Below, in pieces: positions 1 to 5,003 of a DNA stretch of 9,513 bases. The stretch is from Candidatus Forterrea sp. Lineage in GTDB: Archaea; Iainarchaeota; Iainarchaeia; Iainarchaeales; JAAZKV01. The stretch is from contig DYDN01000031.1 of assembly GCA_020717885.1 (NCBI GenBank), positions 1 through 9,513 of the forward strand. The letters are read 5' to 3'. A program made the translations under genes and the position numbers. The notes under the pieces are model-generated. The model was given only the letters and a program-made list of their open reading frames with translations, ran no database searches and was not told the origin of the DNA. Position 1 is the stretch's first letter, and every line of letters starts with the position of its first letter.

Positions 1-62
1 ACTTGACCTATTCCAAACAATCAAACAAAACCTACAAAACAGTTAGCAAATACCAAAAACAG

Positions 63-68
63 TTATTT
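63..68 (+). promoter_or_regulatory. Possible TATA-like box upstream of the tRNA 5'-end copy
   Basis: TTATTT lies 35 nt before the 19-nt tRNA 5'-end copy at 98. A matching TTATTT at 164-169 lies 37 nt before the complete tRNA gene at 201. The parallel spacing suggests that promoter and tRNA start were duplicated together. The boxes are short and AT-rich, so this is weak evidence taken singly. Confidence 0.35.
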
Positions 69-97
69 TGTGTATGGCAGTGATGCTAAAATAAATT

Positions 98-116
98 GCC
101 TCTGTGGCTCAGCTGG
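98..116 (+). repeat. 19-nt exact copy of the tRNA-Thr 5' end (tRNA fragment)
   Basis: GCCTCTGTGGCTCAGCTGG is identical to 201-219, covering the acceptor 5' strand, the D-stem 5' strand and the D-loop up to GG of the tRNA-Thr gene. The match then stops: the fragment runs into AACCTTTT where the tRNA has TAGAGCG. No D-stem 3' strand, anticodon arm or T arm follows, so it is not a second functional tRNA. Bases 108-114 (CTCAGCT) can instead pair with 145-151 (AGCTGAG), enclosing the hairpin at 117-135. It could be a decayed partial duplication, the footprint of an insertion, or less likely a split-tRNA 5' piece. Confidence 0.8.
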
Positions 117-135
117 AACCTTTTGAGAAAAGGTT
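117..135. repeat. Perfect 8-bp inverted repeat with GAG triloop
   Basis: AACCTTTT (117-124) and AAAAGGTT (128-135) are exact reverse complements around a 3-nt loop. The hairpin starts immediately where the tRNA 5'-end copy ends and is nested in the longer-range pairing 108-114/145-151. Confidence 0.8.
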
Positions 136-163
136 CATCAAAAAAGCTGAGTGATAAGATTTG

Positions 164-169
164 TTATTT
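164..169 (+). promoter_or_regulatory. Possible TATA-like box of the tRNA-Thr gene
   Basis: TTATTT is centred about 34 nt upstream of the mature tRNA 5' end. That is compatible with a TATA box about 26 nt before a start site that leaves a short 5' leader. The same hexamer sits at the equivalent place before the tRNA fragment (63-68). Confidence 0.35.
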
Positions 170-174
170 GAATG

Positions 175-193
175 CAACAAAGTTGCTTTGTTG
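175..193. repeat. Perfect 8-bp inverted repeat with TTG triloop
   Basis: CAACAAAG (175-182) pairs exactly with CTTTGTTG (186-193). It lies between the putative TATA box and the tRNA 5' end, so it overlaps the expected transcription start or the 5' leader of the pre-tRNA. Confidence 0.75.
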
Positions 194-237
194 ATTAGAA
201 GCCTCTGTGGCTCAGCTGGTAGAGCGACTGATTCGTA

Positions 238-324
238 ACTGCCTTTTCTTTGAAAAAGAAAAGGTAAGTTGCCAAAAGAAATCAACTTCGATTATTTGGT
301 GTGTTTTGGTGATGAATGTGAAAT
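238..324 (+). other. 87-nt archaeal tRNA intron at position 37/38
   Basis: The intron interrupts the anticodon loop after A37. A bulge-helix-bulge can be drawn: the anticodon stem is the outer helix, UUCG (232-235) pairs with UGAA (319-322) with one G-U pair, and the 3-nt bulges are 236-238 and 323-325, cut between 237/238 and 324/325. The inner helix is weak (only C239-G318), so this is a relaxed motif. Inside the intron, CCTTTTCTTT (242-251) pairs perfectly with AAAGAAAAGG (255-264) around a GAA loop, and AAGTTG (266-271) pairs with CAACTT (283-288). The exact cut site is inferred; one base either way is the main alternative. Confidence 0.85.
242..264. repeat. Perfect 10-bp inverted repeat with GAA triloop inside the tRNA intron
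   Basis: CCTTTTCTTT and AAAGAAAAGG pair over 10 bp around GAA. It resembles the hairpin at 117-135, which also has a CCTTTT/AAAAGG core, and is the third triloop hairpin within 150 bp. Confidence 0.8.
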
Positions 325-396
325 ATCAGTAGGTCGCGGGTTCAAATCCCGCCAGAGGCTTAGGCATTTTATAGATGTCCCTTATTTTTCATTTAA

Positions 397-1956
397 TTAC
401 TTAGAAGTAGTTATATTGAATGTTATCATCTTGTCCGCGGTTTGTACTTGTTGTGTTAGCGGATTAGTGTATCTCCATTTGAGGCTGCATCCGAGTGTGC
501 CTATTGCTGCATCTACTGGGCGCGTATCATAGGTTGGGATAATATTCATTAATACTGGCTGTTCTGCTTCTGGGCTGCCTGTCGCTGCAAGCGAGGCAAT
601 TGTTTTTGTATTCATCATTATCCACCCTGTTCCTACGGGTCCAGCGCATAGTGCGGGAGAGGTTGAGTTTAGCGGATCAATGCTTACCTCAATATTTTTT
701 ACTTCAACGTTTCCTTTGTTCACGAGTTTTATTTCAGTTGCGATTACTTTTGGCTGGCAGCTCTTTGTTGTGCTTGAGCAATTGAGGGTAAAGTTATTTG
801 TTCCCCCAAATTCAACTGAAGCGGTTTTCTCGCGTGTAACTTTCATTAAAAGATCAAGCTTTATATCGCTCTTTAGTGAGTATGAAGTTATTTCTAGTTG
901 TCCGTTAAATTCATCATCTTTTCTTGCGGTTAGCGGGGTGTCAATTAATAATTTCACTTGTTTTTGTTCATTTGGATCAAGTTTTGCAATAACAAAAGTT
1001 GTTTTGTCTGATTCGGTTGCTTGATTAAATTTCATCCAAGCAAGTGCCTCTGTACTTGCGCTGTCAGTAGTAATTATGCGAAGCCTAATATTCTCCATTG
1101 GGAGTTTCTCAGTATTTCTAAGTGTAATAGTTATTGGGGTTTGTTCTCCTGCTCCAAGTGAGGTGCTTGCAGTAACCCCGCTGACAGTTAATTTTGTTGC
1201 AAGTATTGAAGGAAGAATTGTGACCATTGTTGACTTGCTTTTTATGCTTGACCCATTTATTACAAAATAAAAATTAGTGTCCTTGCTTGTTGTGTATTTT
1301 GATTTTACTGAGAGATTAAAGTCAAGTACTTTTGAGCTGTTTGCCCCAATTTCAATTGAGTTATCCGGATTATTTATTGTTACTTGGAGAGCATCATTTT
1401 TTGATAATCCAATGTCAGTGATTTTTATTGCGGGTCCTGAATTATTTATTTGTATTTGTCCAGTTATGGTCTGAGAATCATAAATTCTGCTTGGTACGGT
1501 TAATACTTCAAGTGTGGCTGTGAGATCCCTAAGTAGTACTACTTGAACAGAAGCACTCTCGCTTCCCCCCACAGTAAATACTTTGGTGGTTTGCTTAAAA
1601 TTATCTGCGCGTGCCGTGGCAGTATATTCTCCGGGCCAAAGGGTTACATTAAATGAGCTTGAAGAGCCTTTTGGGAGTACGCTTATTGGTTTTCCAGTAT
1701 TGTCTTTTAGTGTGAGTGTTCCATTAAGTTCGTTTCCAGCGGAGTCAGTTAAATTAAGCATAACTGCTTTTTGTGAGGTCCACCACATTACTCCCCCAAC
1801 AAGAGCAATAATTATTATTACAAGCAAGATGCCGGCTTTTATGTATTTTCCCATATTTGCGGGCATTTCGTAGTTTAATCCGCCTGAAGAGGGCCCATAG
1901 TTTCCTTCGCCTGGGCCATAGTTCGGTTCATTCCCTTGGTCAAACAAAATAATCAC
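397..1956 (-). CDS. Single-pass membrane-anchored surface protein with Ig-like/CARDB-type repeats
   Basis: This is a large extracellular protein of unknown partner (519 aa from the chosen GTG start). A short Gly/Pro/Tyr/Asn-rich cytoplasmic tail (residues 6-35) precedes one strongly hydrophobic segment (about 41-59, ending WW). A long beta-rich ectodomain follows. Its first module (about 65-140) resembles PEGA or carboxypeptidase-regulatory-like folds ('GTLTLKDNTGKPI', 'WPGEYTATARADNF'). Two to three modules of the CARDB/Ig type used in archaeal surface proteins come next. At least 11 N-glycosylation sequons (for example NLT, NGT, NVT, NFT, NIT) lie outside the membrane. The last ~120 residues contain four cysteines that could form disulfides. 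No sortase or archaeosortase tail is visible. The start is uncertain: GTG 1956, or TTG 1947 about 23 nt from a TATA box at 1965-1975; an ATG at 2031 would run over both promoters of the divergent pair. Family assignment is by general appearance only. Confidence 0.8.
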   Translation of the reverse strand: MIILFDQGNEPNYGPGEGNYGPSSGGLNYEMPANMGKYIKAGILLVIIIIALVGGVMWWTSQKAVMLNLTDSAGNELNGTLTLKDNTGKPISVLPKGSSSSFNVTLWPGEYTATARADNFKQTTKVFTVGGSESASVQVVLLRDLTATLEVLTVPSRIYDSQTITGQIQINNSGPAIKITDIGLSKNDALQVTINNPDNSIEIGANSSKVLDFNLSVKSKYTTSKDTNFYFVINGSSIKSKSTMVTILPSILATKLTVSGVTASTSLGAGEQTPITITLRNTEKLPMENIRLRIITTDSASTEALAWMKFNQATESDKTTFVIAKLDPNEQKQVKLLIDTPLTARKDDEFNGQLEITSYSLKSDIKLDLLMKVTREKTASVEFGGTNNFTLNCSSTTKSCQPKVIATEIKLVNKGNVEVKNIEVSIDPLNSTSPALCAGPVGTGWIMMNTKTIASLAATGSPEAEQPVLMNIIPTYDTRPVDAAIGTLGCSLKWRYTNPLTQQVQTADKMITFNITTSK

Positions 1957-1964
1957 TTTTTTTT

Positions 1965-1995
1965 CTTTTATAATTAATGAATTGGCTTTTATAAG
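1965..1995 (-). promoter_or_regulatory. TATA-like boxes for the surface-protein gene
   Basis: Read on the minus strand there are two candidates: TTATAAAAG (1987-1995) and AATTATAAAAG (1965-1975). The first is about 35 nt from the GTG start at 1956. The second is about 23 nt from a possible TTG start at 1947, which would give a leaderless message. The region is divergent with the gene starting at 2049. Confidence 0.5.
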
Positions 1996-2020
1996 GCTTT
2001 TGGGCGGGTGGGGAAAAGAA

Positions 2021-2027
2021 TTTAATT
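2021..2027 (+). promoter_or_regulatory. TATA-like box for the gene at 2049
   Basis: TTTAATT is centred 25 nt upstream of the ATG at 2049, with no Shine-Dalgarno site in between. This is the spacing expected for an archaeal leaderless mRNA. Confidence 0.5.
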
Positions 2028-2048
2028 GCACTCGAGTGTTAGTATTGT

Positions 2049-2462
2049 ATGCGTATTACATTTATTGGGTGCAAAGATAACTCGATTAATTTCTTTGCGG
2101 AGCTTGGGAAGCTATTATCAGCAAAAATCTCGGGCGTAGAGCTTGAGGAGAGATTTGTTCCGTTTGCTGAAGATTTGCCGATTGTTGCGGCGGAAGCAAG
2201 CGAGGATTCGGATTTTATTTTTGTTTTTGGTCTTGTTGAGGATGAAGAGCAAGTGCATATGCTAAAACAGAAACTAATTGATGTTGAAGTTGCCTCAAAA
2301 ACAAGAATATTAAAAATAGTTGAGGCGGATTCTTTTTGGGGCCTTGGGGAAGATGAGTTGCTTGATAAAAAAACGGAGCTCTCGCGCGAGTACGCCCAAT
2401 TAATTGTTGATATTTTATTCAACGAGCATGCGTTTACGCCCAAAGAGAAAAAGTTTTACTAA
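2049..2462 (+). CDS. Small protein resembling archaeal riboflavin synthase / lumazine synthase family
   Basis: This 137-aa protein has the outline of the archaeal riboflavin synthase (RibC) and lumazine-synthase fold. An N-terminal beta strand 'ITFIGC' is followed by a helix, then 'RFVPFAEDLPIVAAEASEDSDFIFVFG' (split here as RFVPFAEDLPIVA, residues 35-47, and DFIFVFG, 55-61). This corresponds to the 'TVPGIKDLPVA...CDIVMALG' region of the Methanocaldococcus enzyme as I recall it. The C-terminal half (about 90-128) matches the order 'EADSFWGLGEDELLDKKTELSREYAQ' of the enzyme's acidic and helical end. The family condenses two 6,7-dimethyl-8-ribityllumazine molecules to riboflavin, acting as a cytoplasmic oligomer. 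No other riboflavin gene lies nearby, and similarity is modest, so activity is uncertain; a flavin-pathway paralogue is possible. It appears leaderless and ends 18 nt from the convergent gene. Confidence 0.55.
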   Translation: MRITFIGCKDNSINFFAELGKLLSAKISGVELEERFVPFAEDLPIVAAEASEDSDFIFVFGLVEDEEQVHMLKQKLIDVEVASKTRILKIVEADSFWGLGEDELLDKKTELSREYAQLIVDILFNEHAFTPKEKKFY

Positions 2463-2490
2463 TAATTAAATATTTGTTCTTCATTTTTTT
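2463..2490 (+). terminator. T-rich run between convergent genes
   Basis: After the stop at 2462 the plus strand is AT-rich and reaches T7 at 2484-2490, which overlaps the last codons of the convergent gene. Oligo-T runs act as archaeal terminators. No hairpin is visible, and the run also encodes the Lys-rich tail of the opposite gene. Confidence 0.35.
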
Positions 2491-3509
2491 GATTTAATTT
2501 CGTCTTCAAGCTGCTCAATTAATTTATTCGCCTGCTTTAACGCAACATTTTTCTCTTCGAGGTGTTTTTTGAGTGCGTTTAGTTCCGCACCATAATTTTC
2601 TTTTATTCTCTCCTCAATCGCAACTTTTTTGTCCTCAATCTCAAGCACTTGTTTTGTGTACTCATTTCTAGCGCGAAGGGTATCGTGTTCTATCTCAAGC
2701 GCGAGGTTCTTTGCAAAATCCCTCTCTTTTTTGAGTTCTCTAATTAGTTCAATCGCTTTTTTTGTAAAGGCCGCGTGTATTCCTTCAATTTCCTCAACCC
2801 TTGATTTGAGTTGTACAAAACTTCCCTCAACGTAATTTATCTGCGCAAAATGCGTTTTGAGGGATTTTTTTGTTTCATTAACTGTGTCATCAAGTTTTTT
2901 ATCCATCTCGTTTAGTTCAACCTCAATTTCCGAAATGCTTTTATCGGCAGAAGTCGTGCCAAAGAATGTTTTACGCTTAAGCTCAATGTTTCTTTGTTTT
3001 AGTTCGTTAAGCTCTTCTTCTCTTTGCTGTAGTGCTTCAAGCAGATTTTTTGCGGTAGAGCCTTTTTTTACAAAAGGGGTTTTTCGCGCTAGAAGAAAAT
3101 TTCTTGCCTTATCAGCGTTGTAACGCATCTTTAGCGCGAGTGAGAGAAGTTTTTGCTGGAGTGAGGAATAAAGGTCAGGCACCTCAAGTGTTTCTCTTTC
3201 ATTTACAAGTTCTGAGCGGAGTTTCTTCTTTTGCTCCATTGAGATATTAGCATCAAGTACTGTTAGTTCGCGCGCAATTTCTGAAAGCAAAGTGTCCAGT
3301 TCGGGAGTATTCTTTTCAAGCAAAAGCTTGAGTTCGCGGTTTATTTCCCCTAGCTCGAGGTAAATATCTTTTATTTTTTTGGTGCTTTGTTGGAGTTCAA
3401 AAACAAACCCCTGCCGATTTAATTGTGCCCAGTTTGTTCGTGCCACTGCATCATGGAGGGAATTAATACTAGCAACGCATAAATCAACTTTTTCTTCAAG
3501 CGCATGCAT
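2481..3509 (-). CDS. Coiled-coil protein of unknown function
   Basis: This is a 342-aa, highly charged protein with no signal peptide or membrane segment. Long heptad-rich helices cover most of the length, most clearly about 160-215 ('EALQQREEELNELKQRNIE') and 255-340 ('LEEKNVALKQANKLIEQLE'). They resemble the arms of SMC/Rad50-like or prefoldin-like proteins, but no Walker A/B motif or other catalytic signature is present, so it is not an SMC ATPase. There is a single cysteine (residue 11). The start ATG at 3509 lies about 23 nt from a TTTAATAA box. It is divergent from the MBL nuclease gene and convergent with the RibC-like gene, so it forms a one-gene unit. A structural or scaffold role is possible; I do not recognise a family. 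Confidence 0.8.
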   Translation of the reverse strand: MHALEEKVDLCVASINSLHDAVARTNWAQLNRQGFVFELQQSTKKIKDIYLELGEINRELKLLLEKNTPELDTLLSEIARELTVLDANISMEQKKKLRSELVNERETLEVPDLYSSLQQKLLSLALKMRYNADKARNFLLARKTPFVKKGSTAKNLLEALQQREEELNELKQRNIELKRKTFFGTTSADKSISEIEVELNEMDKKLDDTVNETKKSLKTHFAQINYVEGSFVQLKSRVEEIEGIHAAFTKKAIELIRELKKERDFAKNLALEIEHDTLRARNEYTKQVLEIEDKKVAIEERIKENYGAELNALKKHLEEKNVALKQANKLIEQLEDEIKSKK

Positions 3510-3528
3510 AAGAGTCAGAATAATTAGC

Positions 3529-3536
3529 TTATTAAA
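3529..3536 (-). promoter_or_regulatory. TATA-like box for the coiled-coil gene
   Basis: On the minus strand TTTAATAA is centred about 23-24 nt upstream of the ATG at 3509. There is no Shine-Dalgarno site, consistent with a leaderless transcript. Confidence 0.5.
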
Positions 3537-3561
3537 GTATAAAAGCGTTGCTTTCGCCGTC

Positions 3562-3579
3562 TTGACTTAAATGAGTCAA
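3562..3579. promoter_or_regulatory. Inverted repeat TTGACT-N6-AGTCAA in a divergent promoter region
   Basis: TTGACT (3562-3567) and AGTCAA (3574-3579) are exact reverse complements. They lie between the two divergent TATA boxes (3529-3536 minus, 3621-3627 plus). A further GAGTCA half-site is at 3512-3517, next to the start codon of the minus-strand gene. The layout fits an operator for a dimeric regulator, but a chance 6-bp repeat is possible. Confidence 0.4.
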
Positions 3580-3620
3580 AATCGCATTATTGTATAACTT
3601 CCCACAATTTTTCCAAAAGC

Positions 3621-3627
3621 TTTATTA
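3621..3627 (+). promoter_or_regulatory. TATA-like box for the MBL nuclease gene
   Basis: TTTATTA is centred 26 nt upstream of the ATG at 3650, the spacing for a leaderless archaeal mRNA. Confidence 0.5.
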
Positions 3628-3649
3628 GCGCAAGCGGCTTAATTACTTC

Positions 3650-4618
3650 ATGTTTCAAGAGAGTAACGGCTTATTGTTCAAGGAATTCTTAATTGACCCG
3701 CACAAAGTGCCAAAAGGGGGCAAGGTTCTCCTTTCGCATGCTCATTCTGATCATGTTAAGCTCTCAAAAAAAGCAGAATTCTTTGCAACACCGGAAACAA
3801 TTGATCTTGTGAAGCAGAGATTTGGGGATGCGAATTTTTGTGCGCTTGAAAAAAATAAAAAACACAGAATTGACGGGTTTGAAATGGAGTTATTGGATAA
3901 TGGACACATACTTGGCTCTGCACAGGCCAAATTTAGCGCCGATGGAAAAGATTTTGCGCTTACTTCTGATTTTCGTTTACAGGACTCGCTTCTTTTTAGC
4001 GGAGCAGAGCCGCAAAAAGCCGATACGCTTGTACTTGAAACTACTTTTGGTTCTCCCGAATATGTTTTTCCAAAACAGCTTGATGTTGCAAGCGAGATGA
4101 CGAGGTGGGTTGAGAAGAACTCTAAGAAGGGGCTAGTACTCCTCGCGGGGTATTCACTTGGAAAAGCGCAGGAGCTTACAAAAATAAGTAACGATGCGGG
4201 AGTTATTCCAATTGTCCATGACTCTATTTTTGAGTCAAATAAAATTTATGAAAAGCACGGAGTGAAACTTGGAAAATCAATGAAGCTTGATCACAATTTG
4301 AAGGATTCAAGTGTTCTAATTATGCCCCCTCAATTAGTTGATAGGCACTTGTTTGCAACGCTTGAACATTTTGATAAGCGAAAAATATTTTCTGCGCTTG
4401 CTACAGGGTGGAAGCACCGCGGAGCATTTGATGAAACATTTCCATTAAGCAATCACGCGGGTTATAATGAACTAGTGGAATATGTGAAGCAATCAAACCC
4501 AAAACTAGTTCTCACTGACCATGGTTTTTGCGAGGAGTTCGCAAGAAAACTAAACAAACTTGGGTTCAACGCGAAACCATTAAAACAACACAAACAGAAA
4601 ACTCTGGGGGAGTTTTGA
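3650..4618 (+). CDS. Metallo-beta-lactamase/beta-CASP RNA-processing exonuclease-like protein
   Basis: This 322-aa protein belongs to the family of Ysh1/CPSF73-like mRNA 3'-end processing factors and DNA-ligase-associated exonucleases (COG1236 type). The di-zinc motifs are in order: 'LLSHAHSDH' (HxHxDH, H30, H32, D34, H35), H86 in 'DNGHILGSAQ', D107 in 'LTSDF', E130 in 'LETTFG', then 'AGYSLGKAQEL' (166-176), H269 in 'PLSNHAGYNEL', and H291 in 'LTDHG'. All metal-ligand positions therefore look intact, and hydrolysis of RNA or DNA phosphodiesters is the expected activity. It is shorter than canonical beta-CASP enzymes (about 420 aa or more) and lacks N-terminal KH domains, which matches the small exonuclease branch. 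The substrate cannot be read from the sequence. No ligase gene is adjacent in this window. The next gene, gatC, has its own promoter. Confidence 0.85.
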   Translation: MFQESNGLLFKEFLIDPHKVPKGGKVLLSHAHSDHVKLSKKAEFFATPETIDLVKQRFGDANFCALEKNKKHRIDGFEMELLDNGHILGSAQAKFSADGKDFALTSDFRLQDSLLFSGAEPQKADTLVLETTFGSPEYVFPKQLDVASEMTRWVEKNSKKGLVLLAGYSLGKAQELTKISNDAGVIPIVHDSIFESNKIYEKHGVKLGKSMKLDHNLKDSSVLIMPPQLVDRHLFATLEHFDKRKIFSALATGWKHRGAFDETFPLSNHAGYNELVEYVKQSNPKLVLTDHGFCEEFARKLNKLGFNAKPLKQHKQKTLGEF

Positions 4619-4648
4619 AGTTAGTTTCAGTTGAGAGCTTTATTTCGG

Positions 4649-4657
4649 TTTTAAAAA
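4649..4657 (+). promoter_or_regulatory. TATA-like box of the gatCAB operon
   Basis: TTTTAAAAA is centred about 27 nt upstream of the ATG at 4680. This supports a leaderless gatC message and argues for the ATG at 4680 over the in-frame TTG at 4674. Confidence 0.6.
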
Positions 4658-4679
4658 TCCTTTTGGGGTTGTTTTGTTC

Positions 4680-4979
4680 ATGGCTAAAGTTGAAGTAACT
4701 AAAGAGCTTATCGCAAAAGTGGCGAAGAATGCTCGGCTCAATTTAACTGACGCGGAGCTTGAAAAGTTTGTTCCGCAGATAAAAGAAATTATACTTGATT
4801 CGTTTAGTCTGCTTGATGAGGTTGATGCTAAAGAAGAACCGAGTTTTCAGCCGGGTTCCATTTCAAATCGAATGAGAAAGGATGAAGTAAAAAAAAGCAT
4901 CACGCAGGAAGAGGCGTTAAAGAATGCTTCACAGAAATTAAGGGAGAATGGATACTTTAAAGGGCCTAAAGTTTTGTAG
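4680..4979 (+). CDS. gatC: Asp-tRNA(Asn)/Glu-tRNA(Gln) amidotransferase subunit C
   Basis: GatC is the small subunit that wraps around and stabilises GatA and bridges it to GatB. The 99-aa product has the family outline: an N-terminal helical part 'VTKELIAKVAKNARLNLTD', a central 'LDEVDAKEEPSF' region, then a charged segment (MRKDEVKKSITQEEAL) and the conserved C-terminal 'GYFKGPKVL'. Its length equals the family norm (about 95-100 aa). The ATG at 4680 is preferred because it sits at leaderless distance from the TATA box. It is the first gene of gatC-gatA-gatB; gatA starts 24 nt after its stop. Confidence 0.93.
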   Translation: MAKVEVTKELIAKVAKNARLNLTDAELEKFVPQIKEIILDSFSLLDEVDAKEEPSFQPGSISNRMRKDEVKKSITQEEALKNASQKLRENGYFKGPKVL

Positions 4980-4990
4980 GTCTCTTAAAA

Positions 4991-4996
4991 GAAGGT
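4991..4996 (+). promoter_or_regulatory. Shine-Dalgarno-like site of gatA
   Basis: GAAGGT ends 7 nt before the gatA ATG at 5004. It partly matches the archaeal anti-SD complement GGAGGTGAT and supports this start. Confidence 0.5.
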
Positions 4997-5003
4997 TATT
5001 CTT

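Larger units (their letters stand above)
201..360 (+). tRNA. tRNA-Thr (anticodon CGT), interrupted by an anticodon-loop intron
   Basis: The exons are 201-237 and 325-360. The acceptor stem GCCTCTG/CAGAGGC (201-207 with 353-359) forms 7 perfect pairs. The D stem is GCTC/GAGC (210-213, 222-225). The anticodon stem is ACTGA/TCAGT (227-231, 326-330) with loop TTCGTA plus A325 and anticodon CGT at 234-236. The T arm is GCGGG-TTCAAAT-CCCGC (336-352). The discriminator is T360, and CCA is not encoded. Anticodon CGT reads the Thr codon ACG; G1-C72, C2-G71 and U73 fit archaeal threonine identity elements as known for the family. The gene converges with the surface-protein gene, whose stop is only 36 nt away. 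Confidence 0.95.

Noticed and set aside
80..151. Possible C/D-box sRNA from GTGATGC to CTGA over the tRNA fragment
   Set aside because: Box C is imperfect, and no clear D'/C' pair or terminal stem is visible; the tRNA 5'-end copy and hairpin explain the sequence better.
309..315. Perfect box C (GTGATGA) in the tRNA intron, suggesting an embedded C/D guide RNA as in archaeal tRNA-Trp introns
   Set aside because: No box D (CTGA) follows it inside the intron; the only nearby CTGA (228-231) lies in the 5' exon on the wrong side.
269..532. Plus-strand ORF of 87 codons overlapping the tRNA
   Set aside because: It starts in the tRNA intron, runs through the mature tRNA 3' exon and then antisense to the surface-protein gene; it is a chance reading frame.
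1957..2031. Longer N-terminus of the surface protein from ATG 2031
   Set aside because: It would span both TATA-like boxes of its own promoter and come within a few bases of the divergent gene's TATA box; the GTG at 1956 or TTG at 1947 fit the promoter spacing better, though this is not proven.
2039..2443. Minus-strand ORF opposite the RibC-like gene
   Set aside because: Serine-rich shadow of the plus-strand gene with no family resemblance; the plus-strand frame has a well-placed promoter and a recognisable fold outline.
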